A stretch of 64,000 nucleotides of DNA from Saprospiraceae bacterium (GCA_016706365.1 JADJJU010000014.1:1-64000); one strand, 5' to 3'. Counted from the first letter of the stretch, positions 17,472 through 27,172 are shown. Notes: a model not told the origin generated them from the letters alone. Numbers and translations are program-made.

Positions 17472-19112
17472 TCACAAATCATCCATTTTGATGAAAGGCT
17501 TGCTTTTGACTTCTTTTTTATTTCGTACAGTAAGGATATATTGTCCCGGAACCAGCTTTGATATATCGATTTCTAATTCCGGATCACCAAATACAATCGG
17601 ATGTATTTTGTCCTGTAATACTACCTGGCCCAACATATTCACAATCAGAATGTCATGATCCACAAATTCGTTCCCTTTGAATACATATTTAAGTCTGTTC
17701 CTGGCCGGATTGGGCATGAGTTTGTCTAAACTAAGATTCTCTTCTATGTTGCCGAATTCCTGACTTAGCAAAATCATACTTCGTTCCAGATTTAATCTGC
17801 CTCCACTTAGGGTCCGCTCTTCAAGGTTGCTGGTTTTGTCGACGCCATCCACAATATATTGTTTGATTAAAAGGCTGGCTCCTGCAGGATTAGATTTTGC
17901 CATCGCAGCAAACTCGGGAGAAGGCATACTGTAAAGTAAAGCAATAGCGCCGGTAACAAGCGGGGTAGAAAATGATGTTCCACCACCCTCAGTACCACCT
18001 GCTACTGAATATGAATTACTCGTATTGGTTGTGTGTATATTGATTCCGGGTGCTCCCAAATCAATATGTTCCTTACTGAAGCCGGCATCCTTTGCTTTAA
18101 TATCATCCTCTGTAGTATTTGTAACCCCAATAATGAAAGGACTTGGGCACAGTGTTGGCAAGTCTCCTGCTTCTCCAATATTTACATTGCTGTTTGAAGT
18201 TGCTACCGCTGTCATGATACCATTATTGCCCATGACATCGTACATTGCACACCAGCTTGGAAATTCATCCGGAAATGTATTGTCCCTGCCAAAAGAAGCA
18301 TTACTGGCAACTACATATGCACCATCCGTGCCACCGGAATTGTCATATCTTTTACGCATTTCAATTATATATTCATATGCTTCAATGATCTGACCGACAG
18401 TCTGCACATTACTCACCATGAGTATTTTGATGTTCCAGTTGATACCCGCCACGCCAATATTGTTATTGCCGGTGGCACCGAGAATGCCGCACACAGGGGT
18501 AGCATGATTTCTTATATCGGCAGGGTGTTTGTCTGATCCCAGACTAATATTCAGACCTTTATAATCATCAGTATAGCTGTTATTATCATTATCGATTCCG
18601 TCATTAGGGATTTCTGCTTTGTTAACCCAAAATTGACTCAGCAGATCTTCATGGTCTACTTCGGGCCCCTCTCTTTCTACCACTGCTATTACTATGGTGT
18701 CGCCATCTATAGTAAATCCTCCCGTGGACTGTGTCCATGCCCGTTTGGCTCTTATTTTGTCAAGGTACCATTGAATATTTGCCTGAGGATCATTTGGTTC
18801 GTTTATGTTCCTGTTTTGAACTTCCGCATCATTTTGAATATAGAGGATCTCTGAATAGGACTCAAGATCCTTTTTGATTTCTTCTTTTGAAATATCCGTC
18901 TCCCAGCTTAATAACCAGATATTTAAGGAAGCTGAGATTCGCTTCCACCGCAATCCTTCTGATCTTTGTGTGGCAAATGAATTCACAACTGCCTCTCCTC
19001 CTGACTTGCTATGAAATTGTACTATTAATCTTTTATCAAAATTGAATTGCTGAGCAAAAATATTAGACTGAAATATGAGTAAACACAGAGCAATTAGGTA
19101 TATTCTATTCAT
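17472..19112 (-). CDS. S8 subtilisin-like protease with T9SS sorting domain
   Basis: 546 residues. Signal peptide MNRIYLIALCLLIFQSNIFAQ, a propeptide-like region to about residue 110, S8 domain (about 130-430), and a C-terminal type IX sorting domain (MPNPARNRLKY, LIVNMLGQVVLQ, GQYILTVRNKK). Catalytic His is in HATPVCGILGATG and Ser in GGTSFSTPLVTGA. The catalytic Asp position looks to be Glu: VVEREGPEVDHEDL stands where VxDxGxxxxHEDL is expected. Activity is therefore uncertain. It would be exported to the surface by T9SS. Confidence 0.88.
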   Translation of the reverse strand: MNRIYLIALCLLIFQSNIFAQQFNFDKRLIVQFHSKSGGEAVVNSFATQRSEGLRWKRISASLNIWLLSWETDISKEEIKKDLESYSEILYIQNDAEVQNRNINEPNDPQANIQWYLDKIRAKRAWTQSTGGFTIDGDTIVIAVVEREGPEVDHEDLLSQFWVNKAEIPNDGIDNDNNSYTDDYKGLNISLGSDKHPADIRNHATPVCGILGATGNNNIGVAGINWNIKILMVSNVQTVGQIIEAYEYIIEMRKRYDNSGGTDGAYVVASNASFGRDNTFPDEFPSWCAMYDVMGNNGIMTAVATSNSNVNIGEAGDLPTLCPSPFIIGVTNTTEDDIKAKDAGFSKEHIDLGAPGINIHTTNTSNSYSVAGGTEGGGTSFSTPLVTGAIALLYSMPSPEFAAMAKSNPAGASLLIKQYIVDGVDKTSNLEERTLSGGRLNLERSMILLSQEFGNIEENLSLDKLMPNPARNRLKYVFKGNEFVDHDILIVNMLGQVVLQDKIHPIVFGDPELEIDISKLVPGQYILTVRNKKEVKSKPFIKMDDL

Positions 19113-19141
19113 ATCGGGGGCTTACTTTGATCAATAAAAGG

Positions 19142-19936
19142 CTAAATTAAGTTATTCAGTTCGTATATATACTTTTTCATATGTAAAAGTCTGCTGCCAT
19201 ACCAGGAGAAAAACATTCCATCAACAATAATGACACTTGCTCCCGGAAATAAAGTTTGTACTTCGGAGAAATATTTTTCAGTGAATGGAAACGGTTCGGA
19301 AGATAAAAAGACATGGTTTACCTTGCCTGTCAATTCATTTGAGCCCTTTATCTCCGGATAACGTTGTAAATGTCCAAATGCGTTTTTAAATCCTAAAAAT
19401 TTCAAAAAATTGTGAATATACGTACCTGAGCCTGCTGCCATAAAAGGATTTCGCCAAATAAGGTAAGCTACATTGAGTTGCCTGGCTGCGAAAAATTCCC
19501 ACCATTCCCCATAAAGTTGTTCATATTGATCAATAAGTAGCCTGCTTTGCGAAACTTGTCCGGTCAAACTTCCGATTTTCTCTATCAAATCAATCATATC
19601 CTCCCACTTTTCTACATCGCTCATCCACACGGGGTAAAATTCCTCCAACAATTCGATGTCATCTTTCGTATTCTCTTCTTTGCTTCCAATAATCAGATCC
19701 GGCTGAAGGGTGTTGATTATATCAATATTAATCTGCTTGGTTCCTCCTACAATTTGAATGGATTTTACTTCCTGCTCAGGAAGAATACAAAATTTGGTGC
19801 GTCCTGCCATTCTACCAGCAAGACCAAGGTCAAATAAAAGTTCCGTAATCGAAGGAACAAGAGATACAATTCGTTGCGGGTTTGGGGGGCAGACCACATT
19901 GCGACCCATCTGGTCGGTATGAGCGAAATTGCTCAT
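19142..19936 (-). CDS. Periplasmic-binding-protein-like metal/cobalamin receptor (BtuF-like)
   Basis: 264 residues with the BtuF/helical-backbone fold: RIVSLVPSITELLFDLGL near the N-terminus, VGGTKQINIDIINTLQPDLIIGSKEEN, and VNHVFLSSEPFPFTEKY in lobe 2. The ATG at 19936 gives the family start MSNFAHTDQMGRNV; there is no signal peptide, which is common for this Bacteroidota branch and suggests a cytosolic or non-transport role. It follows the DUF1684 gene by 4 bp. Confidence 0.78.
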   Translation of the reverse strand: MSNFAHTDQMGRNVVCPPNPQRIVSLVPSITELLFDLGLAGRMAGRTKFCILPEQEVKSIQIVGGTKQINIDIINTLQPDLIIGSKEENTKDDIELLEEFYPVWMSDVEKWEDMIDLIEKIGSLTGQVSQSRLLIDQYEQLYGEWWEFFAARQLNVAYLIWRNPFMAAGSGTYIHNFLKFLGFKNAFGHLQRYPEIKGSNELTGKVNHVFLSSEPFPFTEKYFSEVQTLFPGASVIIVDGMFFSWYGSRLLHMKKYIYELNNLI

Positions 19937-19940
19937 AAGC

Positions 19941-20573
19941 TTAATGTCCTGTTTTCTTGAACGCTTTTTCTCCAACAGGAATTTCAACTGACAAATGGTT
20001 TTCGGATGGTGGAACCGGGCAATTAAAGCCATCTCCATATGCACACCAGGGGTTGTAGGAAAAATTGAAATCCAGTTCAACTTCATTATCAGGGTCAATA
20101 TCAAATTTAGTTAGTTCCAGATATCTCCCGCCGCCATAAGTTGTTGATCCATTACTGATATCTTTGAATGGCAGAAAAAGCTCATTTTTATATAATGGAT
20201 TTTTTAGAAGCTGAATATTTTGATAGATTGTGAGGCGTAAACTATCATTTCCAATTTTGAAATGTAAGTAGCCAAATGCCTGAAATGGTTTTGAGCTGCC
20301 ACTATAAGTGGGCATTTCGAAGACTTTTGCATCTTCAATTGGTTCAAATCTGGCAGTCACTTTGAATGCTGAATCAGGAGCAAAGAAATCAAGATGCAGG
20401 GTATCCGCAACTTCATAAGGCTTTCTATCCTGATATGGATAGGAATTAAAATATTTTGCCCGATGCTCAGTTATTTTTTCCAACCAATCTGATTGAGCAT
20501 CAGCATTCTTAACACTAATACAAAGCACAAGAAGCAACAAAAGTTTGGAAAACAGACGCATAGTGATAATCAT
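19941..20573 (-). CDS. DUF1684 domain protein, exported
   Basis: 210 residues with signal peptide (LLLLLVLCISVKNADAQ). DUF1684 hallmarks: TYGGGRYLELTK, LDFNFSYNPWCAYGDGFNCP and PPSENHLSVEIPVGEKAF. Function unknown. Start may be the inner ATG at 20561 (MRLFSKLL). It starts 1 bp after the upstream PD40 gene's stop, so the three genes 21456-19142 look like one operon. Confidence 0.82.
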   Translation of the reverse strand: MIITMRLFSKLLLLLVLCISVKNADAQSDWLEKITEHRAKYFNSYPYQDRKPYEVADTLHLDFFAPDSAFKVTARFEPIEDAKVFEMPTYSGSSKPFQAFGYLHFKIGNDSLRLTIYQNIQLLKNPLYKNELFLPFKDISNGSTTYGGGRYLELTKFDIDPDNEVELDFNFSYNPWCAYGDGFNCPVPPSENHLSVEIPVGEKAFKKTGH

Positions 20574-20574
20574 T

Positions 20575-21456
20575 TCATTGTTCTACAACTATAACGAGCA
20601 AATTGTTGGAGGGGTTAACAGAGAGCCGTGAAACTTTGTTCCACCCATATACGCTAAAGTCAGCGACCGGATCCCAGCGATTTTGTGTTTTTTCAAAATG
20701 CCAGCGATAAAGTGTTGAACCCGAGGCGCTTAAGATAGATTCGTCATTCATAATAACAAAGTCTTCAGATCCTGCCGGCATTTCAATTAGTATTTCGCTC
20801 TTTCGTTCTGCCCAGATATATCTTTTGAGAAACCAATGTTTTTCAGAATATTTATGGATAAATGCGAGGTCAGAATTGGAAAACTCCTCAAGACATCTGC
20901 CAATATTTTTACTGATAGTTTGTTTTTGAGAAGCTGTATTTTGGAATAAGCTCAATTCAGGTGGCGTAGTAACCAGGAAAGCTGCCAAAGTATCAGTATG
21001 CTTAAAATGGTAATACCCGGCATTTGTAATACTACTGAATCGGGCACCACCACTGTGTGTACGGTCCACCGGGTATTCCCATATGCGTTGGATCTGAGTA
21101 GAATCTAAATCCACCCGAATGCAATTAAAACTATTGCGTTCAGATGATAGCTTTGGCGAATATTCACTTTCAGGGGTATCTGTGATCTGTATCATAGTCG
21201 AATCTGAAAACCGGAATGCGTAAATATCGGTTTGTTTTCCTCCGGCAGCTCTCATGGTGAAATACAAAAGATCATCTGAAAAAAAACGGGGTTGGTTATT
21301 ATATCCAGCTTGATTGAAATTGGTCAAAAAAATGGGATTTTGAACATTCAAACCATTTGGGTTTTCGCTCAACTCTAATAGAATTAAATTTGTTATAGGA
21401 ACTTGTGATGATGTTGTTACACAAAGTCCAAAACACAAGCAGCATATTTTAAACAT
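20575..21456 (-). CDS. Exported TolB/PD40-like beta-propeller protein
   Basis: About 293 residues from ATG 21456 (MFKICCLCFGLCVTTSS, signal peptide). A PD40-like repeat is visible in FFSDDLLYFTMRAAGGKQTDIYAFR followed by SEYSPKLSSERNSF. Later parts have propeller-like strand spacing. I cannot assign a function. An upstream in-frame ATG (21492) is possible but spoils the signal peptide. Confidence 0.65.
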   Translation of the reverse strand: MFKICCLCFGLCVTTSSQVPITNLILLELSENPNGLNVQNPIFLTNFNQAGYNNQPRFFSDDLLYFTMRAAGGKQTDIYAFRFSDSTMIQITDTPESEYSPKLSSERNSFNCIRVDLDSTQIQRIWEYPVDRTHSGGARFSSITNAGYYHFKHTDTLAAFLVTTPPELSLFQNTASQKQTISKNIGRCLEEFSNSDLAFIHKYSEKHWFLKRYIWAERKSEILIEMPAGSEDFVIMNDESILSASGSTLYRWHFEKTQNRWDPVADFSVYGWNKVSRLSVNPSNNLLVIVVEQ

Positions 21457-21581
21457 ACATCGTTGATTATTTGAGAGAAATCGGGCCGGCACAAAGTTAA
21501 TTGTAAAATATTGGCATTGTGATTTTGAAAATTAAAAATCTGTATTTAAATTACCACTTAATAAATCTAAATCGAGAGCAT

Positions 21582-22004
21582 ATGATGAACGAACCCGTAT
21601 CCGCTATAATGACCCGCAATCTTATAACAGTTTCACCCGAGGATAACCTGAACAGGGTCAAAGAAGTCTTCTCCACGCATCGAATCCACCATTTACCTGT
21701 GGTAGAAAAGGGTAAATTAGTGGGTCTGATCACAACCTATGATTTATTTAAATTAGGCAAAAGCCATGAGGAATATAATGATATAAAAGTTACAGCCATC
21801 ATGACTGACAAACTTGCAACGCTTGAGCCCGGTTCAAAAGTCGGTACAGCTTGTGAAGTATTTTTAGAAAACCTATTTCACGCATTGCCAATAGTTGACG
21901 AAGCTGGAATGCTTGTTGGAATAGTTACTACTTTTGATGTTATGAAATACACCCATATCAAGGAATACCCTGACAGGGAAATTCTTAGTAGTATGGGTCA
22001 CTAG
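21582..22004 (+). CDS. CBS-domain pair protein
   Basis: 140 residues made of two CBS motifs: VSAIMTRNLITVSPEDNL to LVGLITTYDLFKL and VTAIMTDKLATLEPGSKV to MLVGIVTTFDVMKYT. CBS pairs bind adenosine nucleotides and sense energy status. No effector domain is attached. Start taken at the MMNEPV methionines, as the upstream extension lacks homology. Confidence 0.85.
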   Translation: MMNEPVSAIMTRNLITVSPEDNLNRVKEVFSTHRIHHLPVVEKGKLVGLITTYDLFKLGKSHEEYNDIKVTAIMTDKLATLEPGSKVGTACEVFLENLFHALPIVDEAGMLVGIVTTFDVMKYTHIKEYPDREILSSMGH

Positions 22005-22029
22005 AGGGTTGGATTCCCGGTAATTCATG

Positions 22030-22064
22030 AGCGGCTGTTGAGTAAATCATCAGTCGCTTTTTTT
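22030..22064 (+). terminator. Intrinsic terminator after the CBS gene
   Basis: AGCGGCTG pairs with CAGTCGCT (one G-T), loop of 13 nt, followed by TTTTTTT. It starts 25 bp past the CBS stop. Confidence 0.7.
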
Positions 22065-22196
22065 ATTATAGGATACTGTCATATCATTTGAGAAATATAC
22101 CTGCCTTAAGTTTGCGCAGCAAATTACTCTCTACCAGCGTATCTCTCTGGTTGATTTTTAATAAATTTTATACAAGTGTTAATCACTTTTTTCGAA

Positions 22197-22662
22197 ATGG
22201 CCTTTAATCCACTTCTCAGAATAGCTCTCGTTTGTGCCCTGTTCTTTAAACAGTGGGGCTGCATTTGCACAGTTAATAGGAAGAATTACTGATATACAGA
22301 CAAAGCAGCCAGTTTCATATGTCAATTATTACAATCTGCGCACTGAGCAGGGAGGACTAAGCGATGAAGCGGGCAATTTCCGCATTACCCAGTTTTTTCC
22401 TTCTGATACCATTGAGTTCAGTATCATTGGATACAAGACTCTGAGGATGAAAGCAACGGATATTCGCGCCAGACCTGACGTTCAATTAACTGAAAACCTT
22501 CAGCTGCTCCGTGAAGTCCCCGTGCTGGCATATGATAAACGCTGGCACACTTTGCTTTTAGAGGCCAGGTCAAATTTCAGTGAAGATGCCTACAGCAGCA
22601 AATCATATTATTTACTTGAGAGCTTTAGAGATTCACAGCAAGTTGAATGCTCCCTTCCATGA
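22197..22662 (+). pseudogene. Truncated protein with carboxypeptidase-regulatory-like domain
   Basis: ATG 22197 opens a signal peptide (FNPLLRIALVCALFF) that moves frame at TTTAAACAG (one extra A) into AQLIGRITDIQTKQPVSYVNYY, DEAGNFRITQFF and IEFSIIGYKTL: a CarboxypepD_reg-like beta-sandwich. In family members a much larger domain follows; here coding sense ends at about 22650 and the XRE gene comes in from the other side. So the gene is truncated, not only frameshifted. A GGCTGCGCTCC word just past the break resembles the hairpin-tip motif of the repeats elsewhere in the window. Confidence 0.6.
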
Positions 22663-22728
22663 TTCACTTTGTTTCCGTACTCAATTGAGTTGGGGACCCG
22701 TTGGCTGCGCTCCGGCATTCCAGGTATC

Positions 22729-22968
22729 CTACACAATTGGTTTTAAGGTGATCCTGTTCTCTAAATCTACGTTTGTTTCAGACTCGTAATCGAGGATATC
22801 TGCCGGTTTACATTGAAGAACTTCACATATTTTTTCAAGCGTACTGAATCTGATAGCTTTCGCTTTACCGCTTTTGAGGATAGATAGATTTGCCATTGTA
22901 ATATTAACTGCCTCTGAAAGTTCAATTAGAGACATTTTTCTACGGGCAAGCATGACATCCAAATTCAC
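22729..22968 (-). CDS. XRE-family regulator (DUF2975-associated type)
   Basis: 79 residues, essentially one helix-turn-helix domain: MSLIELSEAVNITMANLSIL then KAIRFSTLEKICEVLQCKPADIL. This short Cro-like type is usually encoded next to a DUF2975 membrane protein, as here (36 bp downstream of it). Start seems to be GTG 22968 (VNLDVMLARRKMS). Confidence 0.88.
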   Translation of the reverse strand: MNLDVMLARRKMSLIELSEAVNITMANLSILKSGKAKAIRFSTLEKICEVLQCKPADILDYESETNVDLENRITLKPIV

Positions 22969-23004
22969 TATAATGAGTATATAGAGAAATATTAAACGAT
23001 ATTA

Positions 23005-23736
23005 TCAGATAGTCAGAGATTGTTCCTCCTTGAGTGAAATTCCTTCCTTGAAAGCATGATTAATTATGACCAGCAACAGCACAAAGAGAAGAGTTGTCAT
23101 GTCCAGGCCGACCCTCAATGAAAATGGCATTGCTGTTCCCATTGGCATAACATAGAATGATACAGCAGTATCAATGCCTATTCTGGCTATAACTAAAAAT
23201 ATTATCCATCTTGTCAAATCGTTGATAATTATTAAATTATGTCTGATGAATATTAAGCCTTTATCCAGGTTTTTGAGCAATCTCCTTACTTTGGTGAGCA
23301 GGAATAATATGATTAAAATGAAACTTATCAGTAAATAAAATTCAAAATGAACTATAGAATTTAGTTTTGAGGCTTCAATAGGTATCATGTAATCAGATTT
23401 GATTTTTGACTTATAAAAAGTATTATCAAATTTCTTTTTTGGGTACTCTAAGTCATCCAAATCTCTTTCACTCATCTTCAAAGGAACTTTTAAAAAAAAT
23501 TCCTCTTGTTCAGTAGAATCAGCGCGATACTCATAGTAATGAACGGCCTCCAGATCAAAAGGCAAGTCGTATGCAGTATGGTAGTTCAAATTTAATACTC
23601 CATCTTTTGACTGCAAATAATGATATTTTTGCAAATTCTCAAAGCTAAGATATTGATACACTTTGAGTCCTATCATTATTAACATGATAACCATTGTAAA
23701 ATGCACTAGCCCCAGCAGAATTTTTGATGCTTTCAT
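23005..23736 (-). CDS. DUF2975 membrane protein
   Basis: 243 residues with four hydrophobic segments: LVHFTMVIMLIMIGLKVYQY, FYLLISFILIILFLL, WIIFLVIARIGIDTAVSF and LRVGLDMTTLLFVLLLVIINHAF. The C-terminal FKEGISLKEEQSLTI ends as DUF2975 proteins do. The pair with an XRE regulator is a conserved two-gene unit of unknown function. Confidence 0.85.
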   Translation of the reverse strand: MKASKILLGLVHFTMVIMLIMIGLKVYQYLSFENLQKYHYLQSKDGVLNLNYHTAYDLPFDLEAVHYYEYRADSTEQEEFFLKVPLKMSERDLDDLEYPKKKFDNTFYKSKIKSDYMIPIEASKLNSIVHFEFYLLISFILIILFLLTKVRRLLKNLDKGLIFIRHNLIIINDLTRWIIFLVIARIGIDTAVSFYVMPMGTAMPFSLRVGLDMTTLLFVLLLVIINHAFKEGISLKEEQSLTI

Positions 23737-23862
23737 TTTGACGAATTTTGAACAAATATATCATTTTATTATTGATAAACAATAATAAAATATCTATTAA
23801 CAATAATAATTATTATTAATCAAGATTTTCGCTTTTTATAATGGTGATTATAATCAACAAAA

Positions 23863-23890
23863 AAGGAGTCGGGTCTTCCCCCACTCCTTA
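23863..23890 (-). terminator. Intrinsic terminator downstream of the T9SS remnant
   Basis: AAGGAGT/ACTCCTT arms with GGG/CCC inside and a TCTT loop; on the minus strand it is followed by TTTTTT. It lies 28 bp past the stop of the 23918 ORF. Confidence 0.7.
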
Positions 23891-23917
23891 TAAAGACTTA
23901 TAATTTTTGATTTCTTT

Positions 23918-24277
23918 TTACTTCTGAACCTGCACTTTTTTAACAGCCATCGTTTCACCGGCTTTTTGAAGCATTAAAAGGTAAGTTCCGGTTACAATTG
24001 ATTCCGGCAAATCTATGGATTGATCGGAAATACTTTTCTGTCCAATCAGCTGGCCTTTTAGGTTAAAAATGAAAACCTCATCCGGAATTTGATTTAACTG
24101 ATCCCATTTGAAGAAAATTCTTTCCTTGGCAGGATTAGGGAATATCGAGATTTTATCAGACTCTAAATCCTTAAGCCCTGAAACCACTCCATTATTGACA
24201 AAGGTAATACCTCCAAGGTTATCAATAAATATCATGTCCAGCAATTGATGATCGCAGTCGAAAAATTCAAGCGCCAA
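23918..24277 (-). pseudogene. C-terminal remnant of a T9SS-exported protein
   Basis: 119 codons ending in a type IX sorting domain: ISIFPNPAKERIFFKW, VFIFNLKGQLIGQ, GTYLLMLQKAGET. The frame extends upstream to a stop near 24310 with no start codon or signal peptide, and the sequence before the sorting domain (FDCDHQLLDMIFIDNLGG) looks like the end of a larger surface protein. The N-terminal part is missing, so this is a remnant. A terminator follows it. Confidence 0.65.
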
Positions 24278-24346
24278 TGGTGTGATTCCGTGTTTTAGGA
24301 TGGTTTATTTGCAAGAAAACAGCGCTTTTAATTATATTTTAATTTC

Positions 24347-25169
24347 CTAAAAGTCGCTTTCCAGCAAAGCGTTTATTTGAACCAAATATATTTTATCCAT
24401 ATGGTGAGTATAATCATGACGCATTCTTAGGCCGGCGTCATATTGCGTTTTTGCTAATTGTAATTGTGCTTTAGCTGCCTTATTATCATTTTCAGCTTTG
24501 TGAATCAATGCCATATAATAATGAGCTTCTGCGGGAGCATTGACAGCCAACTGCTTTTCCATACAAGCTTTAGCCTTTGCAATCTGTCCTGTTTCAAGAT
24601 ATAAAACACCCAGATGCAGGAAATTATAAAGCCGCGCATCTCCATTACTTTTCTCAAAGTATTCTTCTAAAATTGAAATAGCTTTTTCTTTATTTCCTAA
24701 ACCCTTATAGCATAATGCACGTGCAACTTGCAAATGGTAATCTCCTTCCGCAGAATAACCTGTTTCAAAGCCTATAAGTGATTCCAGTCTTTCCAGGTCA
24801 TCAATAGCTCCCTGATAATCCAGAAAAAAACTATACCTGCACCAGCCCCGGTATCCAAGATATTCTTTGGGTTCCAAATCCACCGCTTTTCCCATCAGAT
24901 ATTCCCAGGTGACAAAATCTCCGCTTTTGAGATATGCGGTAGATTTGTGGCTGTAAGCCGGCGCATATTCAGGGCAGCGCGCGATTGCTTCATCGCAAAT
25001 CTCCTGATACTCCCTGGAATACTGATAGTGAATATTTCGGGGTTCTGCAATCTTACAAGCTTCGTATTGACAAGTGTCTCCCCTGCACTAAATAGAAATT
25101 ACAATTTTGTGCTTGTAAAGAAAGGCTGGAGAAGGAGCTGAAAGCGAGTATTGTTATAGATAATTTCAT
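24347..25169 (-). CDS. Exported TPR protein, frameshifted
   Basis: ATG 25169 gives a clean signal peptide (MKLSITILAFSSFSSLSLQAQ). The frame breaks near 25066 in CAGGGGAGAC and continues in another with CEAC-type cysteines (TCQYEACKIAEPRN), then TPR units (KAVDLEPKEYLGYRGWCRYS, ALCYKGLGNKEKAISILEEY, LHLGVLYLETGQIAKAKACM, HYYMALIHKAENDNKAAKAQ). About 274 residues. TPR proteins hold partners together. ATG overlaps the stop of the upstream lipoprotein (ATGA), so the two are coupled. Confidence 0.72.
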
Positions 25170-25714
25170 GGCAGAATTTCTTTGATTTTTCCATTTTCCA
25201 GTTTGAAAATCAGATAGATATAATAATCACCTCGTGTCTCATCATCAGGTAGAATTAACCAACCCTTAAGTCTTTTGGTGATGTTCAGAAGTTGATCCGA
25301 AATTGATTTATCGAATGTTTGCGGCTTTCTGTTTTCATCCATACCAATAATCCGGAATCTATCCGTTTCGCCCTGGCAATTGACTATGAACCGGATTCGT
25401 AACCAGCCACTTTGCGCTGTTATATTTTGGGTATTATACTGTTCTCTTATTTCTTTTTCCAGAGCTATTTTTTCGCCCTTATAAAGAAAGCCGAAGCTAA
25501 AATTATGATATTGCTTAATATCGTCAGCATCGCATAGGTGAAAATCTTTCTTGTCAGTTTTTGGGTCAAATGCTATGTCTCCTACCCAACGCAAGTATTT
25601 GGGAGGAGGAGAAGTTTCAGAGCTGCAGGAGTTTAATTGAAAGGCAAGAAGTACAAAAAATACATAGGAAGGTAAACACCTTTTACTTGCCAAATCTGGA
25701 AAGATTATTTTCAT
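25166..25714 (-). CDS. Lipoprotein with TonB-C-like tail, unknown function
   Basis: About 182 residues from ATG 25714. Lipobox AFQLNSC. The C-terminal half (GWLRIRFIVNCQGETDRFRI, LLNITKRLKGWLI, YYIYLIFKLENGKIKEI) resembles the energy-transducer TonB C-terminal fold seen in many Bacteroidota lipoproteins. It pairs with the TPR gene by stop-start overlap. Function unknown. Confidence 0.65.
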   Translation of the reverse strand: MKIIFPDLASKRCLPSYVFFVLLAFQLNSCSSETSPPPKYLRWVGDIAFDPKTDKKDFHLCDADDIKQYHNFSFGFLYKGEKIALEKEIREQYNTQNITAQSGWLRIRFIVNCQGETDRFRIIGMDENRKPQTFDKSISDQLLNITKRLKGWLILPDDETRGDYYIYLIFKLENGKIKEILP

Positions 25715-25857
25715 TGGGCCCGTTTTGTTTGATCCAACAAAATAAAACAAAACGGACCCAATAATATGATAATGCCTGGCAAATGATTGTTAATGAAAAG
25801 AGAATGAACCCCGGTACTTAAAACTGGAATTTAAAGAAATGCAAATTGAGAATACCC

Positions 25858-26526
25858 TCACCTGCATGCAGCCATACATCTTGTCTCAGTCCTGCAGTTT
25901 TCCGGCCCATTGGGTCCCTGGGTACATCGCTGAACCTCAACTGTCCCACATGTAGCATTTTGGCCGCACTTGCATCTGACACTTGAAGTTCCAATATTCG
26001 CACAGGTACAACTTGGTAGAATAGCAGTCAGAATCGAGTCTGTTCAGAACGCTTCTTAAAAGACCCACTGCTATTCCAAAAAAACGAATTAGTTTGGTAA
26101 CCAGCTTCGCTTATTTGATCCCCGGCGCCTAGCATCGGAATGTTAATCAGGTCCAACTGTATCAGATCCATAAGTTCCGCTGATATGTCCTTTCTGATAT
26201 CGAGTTTTTTGAAGCTGCACTTTTTTAGTGGTTTTACCTTTTAAGTATCAAAGCAGTTTCCTCTTTGCTTATCTGTATTGTGAGCAATGAATTTTGCCTT
26301 GCGTCCAAAATTTTCAAGCCCTGAAGGAGTCCATAACTATACTTCAATGTGTAATTACTTCTTGCATACTCCACTTCATAAATAAAAACTTTGGCAGGTT
26401 CCAGCCATCTTGTTTTTTAAGTTTGAAATCAGAGTTTGAAATCTTTTTCATCATATGTTGATTCTTTAAGATGCGAGAAGGCAAGCTTAAGCTGATTGAC
26501 AGGAGGATCAATAATATTGTTTTCAT
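25858..26526 (-). pseudogene. Paralogue of the 27903-28592 cysteine-rich lipoprotein, multiply frameshifted
   Basis: ATG 26526 starts a signal-like peptide (MKTILLILLSISLSLPS). Shifting frames gives PAKVFIYEVEYARSNYTLKYS, matching KKAFLYNVNYNNASYLLTYS of the 27903 gene; then LMDLIQLDLINIPMLGAG, like LLEWLTLDMLKIFHVHLLGA; then a cysteine tail (CKCGQNATCGTVEVQRC, ENCRTETRCMAAC) like its CPCEQQMDCGEVWGERC and CETHDYCIVSC. Three or more indels separate the pieces. With so many shifts in 670 bp I call it a pseudogene, although sequencing error could explain some. Confidence 0.6.
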
Positions 26527-26565
26527 AAGAATGAGTTTTGATTTTTAATGAATGCATTTATGTAA

Positions 26566-27114
26566 TCAATCTGCTTTTACTCTGTATTCAAATTTATTCC
26601 CGACAGATTTGTTTCTCATGGCAACAATGATGATTTTTCCTTTAGCGTTGTTCACTGTAAATTTTTTAGTTCTTGCAGTATTTTCATTTGGGAATGTATA
26701 ACTTGTTTCATTCTGCATGTTTCCATTGGCTTCATGTGTACAAATTACAACTGAGGTTTCTGCTTTTCCATCATACTTATTGATAGTAATTTCGACTTGA
26801 TTGTTGAAGGATGGGGGAGTAACAAATGTGCGTTGTGTCTGTCCTAGTATGGTACCTTCCTGATTGCCTTCACCAACTTCTAATCTTCTTGGTCCAACTG
26901 TGCCTACACCATTGGACGAGATCCAATTCCAGTACTGTCTTAGAGTTCTGGCTTCGTTTTGAAAAGGGACCAGTGAAATATTAGGCTTCCATGGACCCCA
27001 TTTTTCCCAGGTATTTTGAGCTACTTTTTCACCTGAGAACAACTTGCATTCTGGGCTGAAACTACTGCAATGCGAAAAACTGCAGCAGCAAATAATCATG
27101 AGTACGGGTTTCAT
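26566..27114 (-). CDS. Exported protein of unknown function
   Basis: 182 residues. Signal peptide with unusual cysteines (MKPVLMIICCCSFSHCSSF). The rest is rich in Asn/Thr and beta-prone (NNQVEITINKYDGKAETSVV, GKIIIVAMRNKSVGNKFEYR), similar in tone to the end of the 27343 protein, perhaps a small surface beta-sandwich. I recognise no family. A palindrome shared with two other genes here lies 58 bp upstream of its start. Confidence 0.6.
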   Translation of the reverse strand: MKPVLMIICCCSFSHCSSFSPECKLFSGEKVAQNTWEKWGPWKPNISLVPFQNEARTLRQYWNWISSNGVGTVGPRRLEVGEGNQEGTILGQTQRTFVTPPSFNNQVEITINKYDGKAETSVVICTHEANGNMQNETSYTFPNENTARTKKFTVNNAKGKIIIVAMRNKSVGNKFEYRVKAD

Positions 27115-27172
27115 ACGATTAATTTTTTAGTGATTGTATTATGTAAAGAAGCACAGGATGAAAATGGTTGTC

